Shown: positions 1-9,669, counted from the stretch's first letter. The stretch: DNA of 64,000 bases from Candidatus Zixiibacteriota bacterium (GCA_035574315.1 DATLYW010000014.1:1-64000), one strand, 5' to 3'. A program made the numbers and translations. The notes: generated by a model not told the origin, from the sequence alone.

Positions 1-81
1 TCGGCTGCTGCGATCAAGCAACTCCAGCAGCTGAGAGCTGAAACCGCAACGACGTCGTCTACTCAAGAGGTCGCTGCTTGA
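1..81 (+). CDS. possible 3' end of a gene entering from the left edge
   Basis: Frame 1 is open from the first base to a TGA at 79-81 and encodes about 26 residues, rich in Ala, Gln and Thr, that could form the helical tail of a protein. Nothing identifies a family, and an open stretch this short can occur by chance. It is listed only because a gene may cross the window edge here. Confidence 0.2.
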   Translation, partial: SAAAIKQLQQLRAETATTSSTQEVAA

Positions 82-193
82 TATCGGGGACGAGAGGATA
101 TCCAACGCCTCAGGCTTTTACAGGAAAATTAGGACTTGACCCAGAACGAGCGCGATTCTTTACGAGGCTTACATTATTAGTCCAGACGGATCG

Positions 194-559
194 ATGAGGG
201 ATACAATTGACTTTCTAAACACGAGAACGTCGCCCGAGGCGATCATAGAGACTTACGAAAGTGAGCTCTTCTTTCGGCTTGCGCGGCGTTATCATTATCC
301 CCCGGATCAAGTTCACGTCGAGTTAATTAGAAAGAACTCGTTCGGTGAGCGTGTCAGGATCGACTATGATCCTTTATTGGCCGATCCTGATTACCTCGTC
401 GTGGGGCCGCAGAGCCGGTTCTGGAACTTCTACGATCCGTATTTGGAAACCGGATCTTTCCGATTGGTTGAGACCTACGGCCGTTACCGGATATTTGAGC
501 GGGTGCGCCGACAAAAAAATCCGCGCACTCCATCTCGCTGGGACGATAAAGCCCACTAA
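194..559 (+). CDS. C-terminal remnant of a membrane glycosyltransferase-like protein
   Basis: The 121-residue product has no membrane segment. Its central and C-terminal parts (IETYESELFF, YHYPPDQVHVEL, DYLVVGPQSRFW, and the FRLVETYGRYRIFERV tail) resemble the soluble C-terminal part of ArnT/PMT-type membrane glycosyltransferases, which normally follows ten or more membrane helices. The same frame is open upstream to about 140 and reads plausibly, but a TGA at 137-139 closes it and no upstream membrane domain is present. The sequence is visibly AT-richer than the genes that follow. I read it as a truncated remnant, perhaps acquired from elsewhere. A short free-standing gene starting at the ATG at 194 remains possible, though no good ribosome binding site precedes it. 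Confidence 0.5.
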   Translation: MRDTIDFLNTRTSPEAIIETYESELFFRLARRYHYPPDQVHVELIRKNSFGERVRIDYDPLLADPDYLVVGPQSRFWNFYDPYLETGSFRLVETYGRYRIFERVRRQKNPRTPSRWDDKAH

Positions 560-580
560 AATTCTCGGTCATCCGGCTAT

Positions 581-2578
581 TCACCGCTCCAAGGGCGCTC
601 TCGCGCCGCGAGAGCGCCGGCCGTGGGCTGCCGTTGTTCGGGTATCGTTGACGGTGAGCGAGGTGCTGCCGACCAAGGTCCAGTTGCTGGTGCCCGAACC
701 GGTTTGGTTGTAGACATCGACGGTGACCGGGCCTGCGCTCAGTCCTGGTTGGGTTCCCCACAGGCCCTGGGTGGTGGGGAAAGGGACGACCAAGGTGGTG
801 CTGGTCATGGAGGTGGCGCGCACGGCTGCCAGTCGGGTTCCGTTGCGCATGAAGTTGACCGCGGGCAGGCCGTAGCCGAGGTTGGCAAAGCCGCCGCCGG
901 TGATGGTGAAGCTCGGTGGCGGTGAGGCAAGGTCGATGGGGTTCGGAGTGATGGAATCAACCTCGGTAACCGCCACCGTTACAGTGTCGCCGTCCGGGAA
1001 CGTCAGCGTGAAGGTTCCATGAGATTGCGGGGTCCACAGGGCCGTATAGATTCCATCGTCTGCCTCTTGATCTGCGTCTAGACCGTCATCCGTGAGAGTA
1101 AGGTACTGGCCCAAAGGATCGATCCGCACCACGACGTCTCCGTTGGGATTCGCGCAGTTGATGTTGAGCGCGGAGAACTCGATGGGTGTACCGATGGAAC
1201 CGTTCATTGTGTTCACGATGGGTCTCAGGCGAGAGAACACGGCGGAATTGGAACACGTGGCGGCACCGCTGGCATTGAGTCGCCGCCGAGTGACCGTGTT
1301 CGCCATCGAGGAAACACCATTCCCGCCCGCGAGGATCAGGTTCTTGATGGCGCGCCAGTCTCTACCGGGGTCGTCTGCTTTGAGAAGCGCGGCCACGCCG
1401 GTCACGTGAGGCGTCGCCATCGAAGTGCCGCTCAGGAACGCGTACTTGTTGCCGCGAACGGTGCTCAGGATGCCGCTCCCCGGAGCGCCGAGGTGCACGG
1501 TTCGCCGACCGTAGTTAGAGAACGAGGATCGCGCATCGGTTCTCGTGGTGGACGCTACACAGACGACGTTGGGCAGATAGTAGGTGCAGGGATAAAAAGG
1601 AGTGGAGTCGTTGTTCAAAGGAAACCCGAAGAGATCCCCGTTGCCTGCGGCTGCGATGAAAAGAATGCCCGCCTGGCGCTGGAGATCGATGGCGTCCGAC
1701 AAGGCCTGGGAAAAGCCGCCGCCGCCCCAGCTGTTATTGGTGGCGACGATGTTGACCCCCCGCTCCTTCATGGCCTTGACATACTCGAGGCAGTCGATTG
1801 CGTTTTCCGTCGTGCCCTCGCCGGCAGCGCTGACGAACTTGCACGCCATGATCTGGATGGTCCAGTTGACGCCGACAACCCCCCGGTTGTTGTTACCGAT
1901 CGCCCCTATGATGCCGGCGACGTGCGTCCCGTGGTTGTTGTCGTCCATCGGGTTGGAATCGTTGTTGTGCGTGTCGATGCCGTAGCAATCGTCGACATGA
2001 CCGTTCCCGTCGTCGTCGACGCCGTTGGTGTTGCAGTCGGCGGTGTTGCGGAACATGTTCGCCGCGAGATCCGGATGGTTGTAGTCTACGCCGGAGTCGA
2101 TCACCGCGACCACGACATCCCGGCTGCCGGTCGTACGGTTCCAGGCCTCGGGCGCGTCGATGTCGGCATCGGGGGTTCCTCCGGATTGCCCGACGTTGTG
2201 CAAGCCCCACAGATCCGCAAACCTAGGATCGTTGGGCGTGCTGGTCGTCCGCACGATGTAATTCGGTTCGGCGTACGCCACGGCGGGATCCTGACGCAGG
2301 ATCTCCACTGCCTCCTGCACCGTGACGCCGCGCCCCAACCTGATGACTTCGAGCCCCGGTATGTATTTGAAGAGCTTTTTCCGGCCGCCGGCGATGCGGA
2401 AACGGGCCAGGTCTTTCACGAACTCGTCGGCGTCGCCGCGAAACTTGACGATGACTTCGTCGGAGACGAAAGCGGGAGCGGGGGAGGCGGGTTGGGCCGC
2501 GGCTCGTGGGCCTGCAAGCCACTGTACGGCCAGGAAAGCGGTCAAGAAGGCAATCGGGGGATTCGGAATTTTGATCAT
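581..2578 (-). CDS. secreted subtilisin-like serine protease (S8 family)
   Basis: This is a 665-residue exported endopeptidase. Residues 1-28 form a signal peptide ending in an Ala-rich cleavage site. Residues about 38-110 look like a fervidolysin-type propeptide (DEVIVKFRG start, YAEPNYIV end). The catalytic domain spans about 115-430 with the full triad: Asp161 in VIDSGVD, His216 in NHGTHVAG and Ser386 in SGTSMATPH; Asn313 in AAGNG is the oxyanion residue. An Asp/Asn-rich insert between Asp and His (CNTNGVDDDGNG) resembles a calcium-binding loop. The last 230 residues look like beta-sandwich domains, including an IPT/TIG-like unit (ITGGGFANLG), probably for surface or substrate binding. A strong GGAGGGAG ribosome site precedes the ATG. 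The gene stands alone. Confidence 0.93.
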   Translation of the reverse strand: MIKIPNPPIAFLTAFLAVQWLAGPRAAAQPASPAPAFVSDEVIVKFRGDADEFVKDLARFRIAGGRKKLFKYIPGLEVIRLGRGVTVQEAVEILRQDPAVAYAEPNYIVRTTSTPNDPRFADLWGLHNVGQSGGTPDADIDAPEAWNRTTGSRDVVVAVIDSGVDYNHPDLAANMFRNTADCNTNGVDDDGNGHVDDCYGIDTHNNDSNPMDDNNHGTHVAGIIGAIGNNNRGVVGVNWTIQIMACKFVSAAGEGTTENAIDCLEYVKAMKERGVNIVATNNSWGGGGFSQALSDAIDLQRQAGILFIAAAGNGDLFGFPLNNDSTPFYPCTYYLPNVVCVASTTRTDARSSFSNYGRRTVHLGAPGSGILSTVRGNKYAFLSGTSMATPHVTGVAALLKADDPGRDWRAIKNLILAGGNGVSSMANTVTRRRLNASGAATCSNSAVFSRLRPIVNTMNGSIGTPIEFSALNINCANPNGDVVVRIDPLGQYLTLTDDGLDADQEADDGIYTALWTPQSHGTFTLTFPDGDTVTVAVTEVDSITPNPIDLASPPPSFTITGGGFANLGYGLPAVNFMRNGTRLAAVRATSMTSTTLVVPFPTTQGLWGTQPGLSAGPVTVDVYNQTGSGTSNWTLVGSTSLTVNDTRTTAAHGRRSRGARAPLER

Positions 2579-3000
2579 GACTCCCTCCGAGATAGCCGGC
2601 GCCTGCTAGTCAGATCCGCGACGCGCAATCACAAGATCAATGGTCTAAAATGCCTCTACGATCTCTGAAATTCTATTAACTGCCTCAAAATACCAAGTTG
2701 GCCGCTGATTGCCCGGAGCACAGGGTCAAACCAAGCACAACAGTACAAAGCCGTGTCGTTCGTTATTACAAACCTGCCGCCGCGTCAAGCGCGAAGATTT
2801 GCACCTGCGGACGTGATCCGCCGAGGCGGGCAATCCAACGCTCTTCGCCCTTCATTGTGCGCGAGGTCTGGGCCGAGCCGAAATGTCGTTGGGTAAGCAG
2901 CGCGCGGTGTCCGGTCGGCGAGCGCGGTTCCTCTCGCGGGCGGGCATCGGGCATAGAAAGCGGTCGACCTGCGTGCCGGAGAGGCGCCGGTTGGGCGGGC

Positions 3001-3026
3001 GGCGGGGCTGACCGCCACCCTTTTTT
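3001..3026 (+). terminator. possible rho-independent terminator
   Basis: A short GC stem (GGCGG at 3001-3005 pairing with CCGCC at 3012-3016) is followed by ACCC and a run of six T at 3021-3026. The stem is only five pairs and no gene is recognised upstream on this strand, so either it ends an unrecognised small RNA or the resemblance is accidental. Confidence 0.25.
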
Positions 3027-3093
3027 GACACTCCTGCGGTCATCCATTAAAGTTAAAAAAATCTGCCTTCGTCCTGTGAGGGGTTCAACGGTG

Positions 3094-3116
3094 GGTGCCG
3101 AAAGGAGGTCGGCACC
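3094..3116 (+). other. perfect hairpin with a Shine-Dalgarno-like loop
   Basis: GGTGCCGA (3094-3101) and TCGGCACC (3109-3116) form an uninterrupted eight-pair stem around a loop reading AAGGAGG. No T-run follows, so it is not a terminator. It lies about 210 bases upstream of glyS. The loop matches a consensus ribosome binding site but no start codon lies at a useful distance. Confidence 0.35.
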
Positions 3117-3327
3117 TGAAAAATGACAGTTTCCCGTTTTTCGGCTCTTGGTAAGGTAACCAGGAGGCGTGAGCCGTTGCCGCCGTTTCGCAGGTCGGCG
3201 TGAGCGGAACGCAGCGGTTGAAACGCCTGAACGGTTTGAACTCTTACTTGGCTGCGGTTGGCCCGACCAGCCGTGATACGATGTCTATGGGCTTACGAAC
3301 CTACTGAGTAAGGCGGTAAAGGATTTC

Positions 3328-4779
<1,452 letters not shown>

Positions 4780-4953
4780 TTTTCCCCGCCGGCCTGTCCG
4801 CGCGGCTGCACAATTTTCAATACGGCCTGCGAGGCAGCCGCGCCGTGGAAGGAGCTGTCTGGCGAATCTTCCGAAAAGCCGATGAAGGCCGGTGGCCGGC
4901 AAAACACCGGGCCGGGCGCCTCGAGGCACCAAAAGCTTTGAGATTTCGTGTTT

Positions 4954-6183
4954 CTACGTCTTCGCGAGGATCCCGAGAACTTCGCGGAAGCGAAAGCCCG
5001 GGAAAATGGCGCTCAAGTCCTCCTGGCCCAGGTGGCGAGCGATCAGCTCGCCGCAAACGGTACGGTAATCGGTCGTCAGCTGAAGATCGCGCTCTTCGTA
5101 GAGCTGCTCCGGGGCGAGCCCCGGCCAGCGCCCGTAAACGCGCCCTCCCCGGATCGAGCCGCCGAGCACGAACATGGCGTTGGCGTGGCCATGGTCCGTG
5201 CCGCGGTTGCCGTTTTCCCGCGCGGTGCGCCCGAATTCCGACAGTGTTACCAGAACCACGTCGTCGAGACGGTCGCGCAGATCAAGACAGAACGCCGCGA
5301 GCCCCTCCGCGAAGGTCTTGAGGCGGTTCGCCATCTGGCCCGTGGCGCCCCCCTGGTTGACGTGCGTATCCCAACCCTCGCTTTCCACGAACGCCACCTC
5401 GAGCCCGACGTCCGCTTTGATCAGGCGGGCGATCTGCGCCAAGCCCGCGCCGAAGCGGCCCGGCGGGTAAGCTTCGGCTGCCGGGGGAATCCGGGACGCC
5501 ACCGTTTTCAGCTCCGCCATCGCCTGGAACAGCGTTTCCGCTCCGTGCCGCAGCAGCGGGTCGGCGCTCGTGGCGTAGAGGCGCTCGAGCGCAATGCCCA
5601 ATGCTTCTTCCCTGATCCTGAACTGCTCGATCGACGAAAGCGTGAGGGCCCGGGCCGGACCGGCGAGAATGCGAGGGAGTCTCTGGACGGCCGCGACGGC
5701 GCGAAGCGGCGATGGGGTCCGCTCCCGGGTCCTCAGATAGCGGTTCAACCAGCCGTCGGGCGTGCTTTTGATCCCTGGCGTGCCCAGCTCCATGAAATCC
5801 TGGGCGTCGAAATGGGAGCGGGTGTTGTCAGGAGAGCCGGCGGCGTGAACCACGGCGAGACGGCCGTCGTCGTAAACGGGCTTCAACGGCGCCAGCGCGG
5901 GATGCAGTCCGAAGAAACCATCGAGATCGAGGGCGCGGTCGCCGCCGTCTCGCGCCGGCTCCGCGATGGCAATGGTCGGCCGCAGGGCGTAATAGCTCGC
6001 GTCCTTGAAGGGAACGACCGCGTTCAAGCCGTCCATGCCGCCTCGCTGAAAGACGATCACGAGCGTCTTGCGGCTCGAGCGCGTCCGCGCGCCGGCGGCG
6101 CGCACCAGAAACGCGGGCGGGACTCCCAGGGCGATAAAACCTAGGGCAGCGGATTCGAGAAAGCGGCGTCGGGAAAGGCCCAT
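4954..6183 (-). CDS. DUF1501 family exported protein (Tat substrate)
   Basis: A 409-residue protein starting with a twin-arginine signal (SRRRFLESAALGFIALG), so it is probably folded before export. The body matches DUF1501, an alkaline-phosphatase/sulfatase-fold family of unproven activity: FQRGGMDGLNAVVP near the N-terminus, AVVHAAGSPDNTRSHFDAQDF, VTLSEFGRTARENGNRGTDHGHANAMFVLGG (likely metal-binding Asp and His) and a C-terminal IFPGF. It is the last gene of the sigma-factor operon and starts three bases downstream of the DUF1800 stop. DUF1501 and DUF1800 genes are usually found as a pair, as here. Confidence 0.9.
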   Translation of the reverse strand: MGLSRRRFLESAALGFIALGVPPAFLVRAAGARTRSSRKTLVIVFQRGGMDGLNAVVPFKDASYYALRPTIAIAEPARDGGDRALDLDGFFGLHPALAPLKPVYDDGRLAVVHAAGSPDNTRSHFDAQDFMELGTPGIKSTPDGWLNRYLRTRERTPSPLRAVAAVQRLPRILAGPARALTLSSIEQFRIREEALGIALERLYATSADPLLRHGAETLFQAMAELKTVASRIPPAAEAYPPGRFGAGLAQIARLIKADVGLEVAFVESEGWDTHVNQGGATGQMANRLKTFAEGLAAFCLDLRDRLDDVVLVTLSEFGRTARENGNRGTDHGHANAMFVLGGSIRGGRVYGRWPGLAPEQLYEERDLQLTTDYRTVCGELIARHLGQEDLSAIFPGFRFREVLGILAKT

Positions 6184-6185
6184 GA

Positions 6186-7577
6186 TTATCTCCTTTGAAA
6201 CTCGGGAGAAGCGAGCAGCAAAGCCGTGCGATGCGTAGCGCCGACTCCGGAGAGAACCGCCCGGGTCGCGGCGGAAAGCCCCTCGGGAGCGATCCGCCTG
6301 GCGAGCTCGGCGGGATCGATCTCGACGCGGGCGCCGGGGAGCCGACCAGCGGCCAGGTCGGCGGCGAAATTCGTCCGCGCCAGCAAGGTGTCGGCGCTGA
6401 TCCAGGAGTCTCCCACGTCGGAGAAACCCGTGGGAGGCTGGGCGAGAAAGAGAGGCTCTCCCATCCTCGCCAGATAACTCAGCAGGGGACGCGATATCTG
6501 GGCGTCGGCGCCGGTGGCGCGAAGCGCGCTGGCGACGAACTCCAGCGGCTTCTTGATCTTTGCCCGGTAGTTTTCGGGCGAATAGAACTCCGGCGAGTCG
6601 AAGATCGCACGCAGGACCGCGGGAATGTCGCCGTCGCTTCGGCGGAAGGCTTCGGCGGTGCGATCGACGAGCGACGGCGGCGGCCGATCCGAAACGAAGC
6701 GCCGGGCGAGCTTCAGGGCGATCAGGCGGGCCGTCGCCGGATGGCCCGCGAGGAGATCGATCACTTTCATGCCGTCGTTGATGCCGCCGCCCGGCGGGAT
6801 CCGGAGGCCCAGCACGTTTTTTTCTCCTGGGTCGTGCATCCGTGGATTGAAGACGAAGGCGGCCTCGCCGCGAGGCCTGCGCACCGTCCAGCCGGTAAAA
6901 CAGCGCGCCACTTCCTGCACGTCGCTTTGCGTGTATCCGCCGTCGACCCCGAGGGTGTGCAGCTCCATCAGCTCGCGGGCGTAATTTTCGTTCAATCCCC
7001 GCCGGAGGCGGTTTCCCTGTCGCGCGGCCGGGGCATCGGGTCCGACACTCAGCCAGTTGTCGAGATAGAACAGCATCGCCGGGCTTTGCGCGGTCGCCAA
7101 CAGCAGGTCGCGGAATCGGCCGAGCGCTCGGGGCCGAATCGTGTCGCGGTCGTAGGCGGTCGTCATCCAGCGGTTTGCGCCCTTGGCGGCGAAGATGTTG
7201 AAATGGTTCGTCCAGAAATCGACCATCACCTCGTAGAGCTGCCGGCGGCTGTGCACGGCCCTCAGCAACCGGGCTTGCTGCAGCTCGAAGATGACCACGC
7301 GGGGTCCCTGCATCGCCTCCATGCCGGCCTGTCGCTGTTGCGCCGCTGCGGGGGGATAGAGGCGGATCAGCTCCTCGCTCGTCAGCCGAATGGTCTTGAG
7401 ACCGGAGATCCTTTCCTCGACTTCGGCGTCGGAGATGCGGTCCGGGTTGAGCTGTTCCTCGAGAAAGGCGGGGATGCCGATCTTGCGCGCTCTGGCGATG
7501 GTCTCGGGCGTCGGGCCGAAGCTGGTTCGGTTGAGGAAATGAACGACCTTTTGGTCGAGCGTGAGGGGCTCGCTCAT
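6186..7577 (-). CDS. DUF1800 family protein
   Basis: A 463-residue protein of the DUF1800 family, whose function is unknown but which nearly always accompanies DUF1501. Recognisable blocks are VVHFLNRTSFGPTPETI at the start, MVDFWTNHFNIF, LDNWLSVGPDA, NENYARELMELHTLGVDGGYTQSDVQEVARCFTGWT, FNPRMHDPGEKNVLG, and a C-terminal QPPTGFSDVGDSWISADTLLARTNFA. No clear signal peptide is visible, so export, if any, may depend on the Tat-targeted DUF1501 partner. It follows DUF3106 by four bases. Confidence 0.88.
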   Translation of the reverse strand: MSEPLTLDQKVVHFLNRTSFGPTPETIARARKIGIPAFLEEQLNPDRISDAEVEERISGLKTIRLTSEELIRLYPPAAAQQRQAGMEAMQGPRVVIFELQQARLLRAVHSRRQLYEVMVDFWTNHFNIFAAKGANRWMTTAYDRDTIRPRALGRFRDLLLATAQSPAMLFYLDNWLSVGPDAPAARQGNRLRRGLNENYARELMELHTLGVDGGYTQSDVQEVARCFTGWTVRRPRGEAAFVFNPRMHDPGEKNVLGLRIPPGGGINDGMKVIDLLAGHPATARLIALKLARRFVSDRPPPSLVDRTAEAFRRSDGDIPAVLRAIFDSPEFYSPENYRAKIKKPLEFVASALRATGADAQISRPLLSYLARMGEPLFLAQPPTGFSDVGDSWISADTLLARTNFAADLAAGRLPGARVEIDPAELARRIAPEGLSAATRAVLSGVGATHRTALLLASPEFQRR

Positions 7578-7581
7578 CGGA

Positions 7582-8214
7582 TCATCTCCCGGGGTCCGCC
7601 TGACGGAGCTTTTCCCGCAGCTCGTTGCGGAAACTGCGTTTCTCCTCCGGCGAGCCGCTTTCTTTAAGCTCGCGCCAGCGCTGGCGCAGCCGCTGCTTCT
7701 CCTCAGGCGAGAGCCGCTGGATGTGCTCGCGGGCTTTCTCGCGCGTCTCCCGATCTTCCCCCTGCTCTCGCTGGCGCCACTTCTCCATCAGCCGCCGTCG
7801 TTCCTCGGGCCCCAGCTCGCGCAACTTCTCGAATCGGCGCTTCAGCGCCTCCCGACGCTCGGGAGACAGCTCGCGCCACCGCCGCCAGCGCTCGCGCAAG
7901 CGTTCCTGCTGTTGCGGGGGAAGCGAGCGCCAACGCTCGAAGTTCCGCCGCACCACCGCCTTTTCCTCGGGGGACATGCGCCGCCAGTCTTCGAACCGCC
8001 TGCGCAGCTCGGCCTTTTCCTCCGCCGGGAGCGTTCGCCACCGCTCGTAGCGCTCTCGCAACCGCTGCTGCTCCTCCGGGCTGAGGGAACGCCAGCGCTC
8101 CAGCGCCTCGTGCTCGTCGGATTGCCCTTGATCCTCCTGTCCCCAGGCTCCCGCCGGGAACACCAGGCAGGTCGCAAGCGAGATTGCCCCCAGCATCTTT
8201 ATCAGCGCGGTCAC
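7582..8214 (-). CDS. DUF3106 family periplasmic helical-repeat protein
   Basis: A 210-residue exported protein. A signal peptide (MLGAISLATCLVFPAGAWG) leads into about seven tandem 17-residue helical units with the pattern W-R-x-L-S/P-P-E-E-x-x-x-L-R-x-R/K-F/Y-x-x (for example ERWRSLSPEEQQRLRERY). The repeats are highly charged and rich in Trp, Arg and Glu, typical of DUF3106; the wider look recalls CpxP/Spy-like metal- or stress-sensing helical proteins, but that is inference. The likely start is a GTG at 8214 that overlaps the preceding stop as GTGA, implying translational coupling; an ATG six codons later is the alternative. Confidence 0.82.
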   Translation of the reverse strand: MTALIKMLGAISLATCLVFPAGAWGQEDQGQSDEHEALERWRSLSPEEQQRLRERYERWRTLPAEEKAELRRRFEDWRRMSPEEKAVVRRNFERWRSLPPQQQERLRERWRRWRELSPERREALKRRFEKLRELGPEERRRLMEKWRQREQGEDRETREKAREHIQRLSPEEKQRLRQRWRELKESGSPEEKRSFRNELREKLRQADPGR

Positions 8215-8450
8215 TTGAGCGGCTCCTTCACGCGCGGTGCGGAGCCCTTGCGCGGCCCGCGGAGCGTTACCCCGCTTGCCCCTTCGAGCAGAGGGAGCTC
8301 CTGCATGATTTCGATCTCGCCGAGCATCTCCATCTCCTTCAGGAAATCCAGCATTCGGAGCATCTCTTTATGCGGAGGCCCCGGGTCGCGGTCGGCCGCG
8401 AAAACCGGAAGAGCCGCGACCAGGAGCACCCATGCCGCGGGAAGGCGCAA
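8211..8450 (-). CDS. small secreted acidic protein of the sigma-factor operon
   Basis: A 79-residue protein if the TTG at 8450 is the start. That start gives a clean signal peptide (RLPAAWVLLVAALPVFAADR) and avoids overlapping the anti-sigma gene, which longer versions of this frame would do. The mature part is short: a Met/Leu/Glu-rich helix (EMLRMLDFLKEMEMLGEIEI) followed by a basic tail. The helix resembles the C-terminal end of the neighbouring anti-sigma factor (ENLEFFETMEVLDALDVLE). No family is recognised. The stop overlaps the DUF3106 start. Confidence 0.6.
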   Translation of the reverse strand: MRLPAAWVLLVAALPVFAADRDPGPPHKEMLRMLDFLKEMEMLGEIEIMQELPLLEGASGVTLRGPRKGSAPRVKEPLK

Positions 8451-8556
8451 GTCACGCCCGGCACCCCCGGGGCGGCGAGGAGCCGTGAAGCCCTCCGACT
8501 TCTTGCACAAGCCGATGGTTTCGGAATCATCGCTTCGCGCCGCCACGCGCCCGGGC

Positions 8557-9069
8557 TCAGGTCGCCGGATTGCCCATCGATTCGAGAACGTCCAGAGCAT
8601 CGAGCACTTCCATGGTTTCGAAGAACTCCAGGTTTTCGGCGATCGGCAACAGCTCGATCATCGCCTCGTCGGCCGGCGGCGTCCTGCGCCGGGGTCCACC
8701 GGGATCGAGCGTGAACGTCAACGCCAACGCGAGCACGGCCGCAGCGGCCAGCGCCGGCAATGCCCACCGTGGTCTGGCGAACCAGGACCGCCAGCGGTCC
8801 GACCAGCGGCGCTCGTCGAGGATCTGCAGCTTGCTGCGCATCTCCCTGTCGTAGCTTTCCCAGAACTCGGGCGGGGGATCGTCCGGTTCAACGGTCCGGG
8901 GAAGCATCGTGCGCAGCTCGCGGAGATAGCGGCTGCAGCCCGGGCATCCGGGCAGATGCGCTTCGAGCTCCCTGCGCGCCCGGCCCTCCAGGTCGCCGTA
9001 ATAAAACAAAATGAGATCCTGCTCCAGTTCACCGCAGGCCTGGAAAGCCTGCACATTGCCCTGCGCCAT
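8557..9069 (-). CDS. zinc-finger anti-sigma factor, membrane anchored
   Basis: A 170-residue regulator expected to hold the upstream ECF sigma factor at the membrane. The N-terminal domain has the zf-HC2/ZAS arrangement: Cys12, then His38-x3-Cys42-x2-Cys45 (HLPGCPGC). A single membrane helix lies at about 113-125 (ALPALAAAAVLALALTF), leaving about 45 residues in the periplasm. That tail ends in a Leu/Met/Glu-rich helix (IELLPIAENLEFFETMEVLD). The frame extends further upstream, but the ATG at 9069 is chosen because it lies just after the sigma stop and the upstream extension would run antisense-like through the sigma gene. Confidence 0.88.
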   Translation of the reverse strand: MAQGNVQAFQACGELEQDLILFYYGDLEGRARRELEAHLPGCPGCSRYLRELRTMLPRTVEPDDPPPEFWESYDREMRSKLQILDERRWSDRWRSWFARPRWALPALAAAAVLALALTFTLDPGGPRRRTPPADEAMIELLPIAENLEFFETMEVLDALDVLESMGNPAT

Positions 9070-9080
9070 GAGCAAAACTC

Positions 9081-9662
9081 CTACGCGAACTCCGCCAGAC
9101 TCTGGCGGAGGGCGGTTACGGCCCGGTGCAGGTGGACCTTCACCGTGCCTTCCGCGGTTTGCATCATCTCGGCAATTTCTTTGATCGACATTCCGTGGTG
9201 GTTTCGCAAGATAAAGGCGGTCCGTTGTTTGGGCGGTAACGCTTTCAGCGCCGCGCCGACGCGGCGGGCGAGCTGATGCGCGATAACCTCCTCGTCGGGC
9301 TTCGGAGCCGCGCCCGGCCGGTGGTCCAGGTCCGCCGCCGACTCGCTCTCCGCCTGGCAGGAATCGACCGGGTCTCTTTGCCGACGTCTCTTGTAATCCA
9401 GGCAGACGTTCACGAGAATACGGTAAAACCAGGTATAAAAGCCCGAACGGCCGTCGAAGCTCTTCAGATGGCGGTAGGCTTTCAGGAAAGCGTCCTGAGA
9501 GAGATCCTTGGCTTCTTCCCGATCGCGGGCGAAGTCGAACGCAATGCGATAGGCCTTGTGCTTGTGGCGCTCCACGAGTTCCTCGAACGCCCTGCGGCTC
9601 CCCTTCCGGGCCAGGGCCACCAGCTCCTCGTCTGACGGCATCGCGGGCGGAGTCTCGTTCAT
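9081..9662 (-). CDS. ECF RNA polymerase sigma factor (RpoE-like)
   Basis: A 193-residue alternative sigma factor. Region 2 runs about 25-95 (FEELVERHKHKAYRIAFDFA, DREEAKDLSQDAFLKAYRHL, TWFYRILVNVCLDYKRRR). An acidic linker follows, and region 4 is at about 137-190 (LPPKQRTAFILRNHHGMSIKEIAEM, EGTVKVHLHRAV). There is no region 1.1 or region 3, as usual for ECF factors. It is the first gene of a six-gene minus-strand operon with anti-sigma, small secreted protein, DUF3106, DUF1800 and DUF1501, suggesting an envelope-responsive system. Its promoter lies immediately before the start codon. Confidence 0.95.
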   Translation of the reverse strand: MNETPPAMPSDEELVALARKGSRRAFEELVERHKHKAYRIAFDFARDREEAKDLSQDAFLKAYRHLKSFDGRSGFYTWFYRILVNVCLDYKRRRQRDPVDSCQAESESAADLDHRPGAAPKPDEEVIAHQLARRVGAALKALPPKQRTAFILRNHHGMSIKEIAEMMQTAEGTVKVHLHRAVTALRQSLAEFA

Positions 9663-9669
9663 GGGCTCG

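Larger units (their letters stand above)
2579..3327 (+). other. long intergenic region between the protease and glyS
   Basis: These 749 bases separate two divergently transcribed genes. I find no convincing protein: the open frames are compositionally random, with many Arg, Gly and Pro residues, and have no ribosome site. The stretch near the protease (2640-2760) is AT-richer and may hold its promoter. Two hairpins are listed separately (3001-3026 and 3094-3116). No tRNA, 6S, SRP or RNase P signature was recognised by eye. Confidence 0.6.

Noticed and set aside
1406..2668. 420-codon open frame antisense to the subtilase
   Set aside because: It lies wholly on the opposite strand of a gene with an intact catalytic triad, and its product is Val/Arg/Asp-rich with no family features. 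This is a typical shadow in GC-rich DNA.
2698..3126. 142-codon open frame between the protease and glyS
   Set aside because: No ribosome site, no recognisable domain, and a random Arg/Gly/Ser/Pro composition.
3060..3327. possible riboswitch or T-box leader upstream of glyS
   Set aside because: I saw no T-box sequence, glycine-riboswitch core or other known leader signature, only the isolated hairpin.
7582..8214. apparent tandem DNA repeat or CRISPR-like periodicity
   Set aside because: The periodicity comes from the 17-residue protein repeat of DUF3106; there are no identical direct repeats with spacers.
7561..9276. 571-codon plus-strand frame across DUF3106 and the anti-sigma gene
   Set aside because: It is antisense to the sigma operon and consists of Leu/Pro/Arg-rich periodic sequence caused by the DUF3106 repeats.
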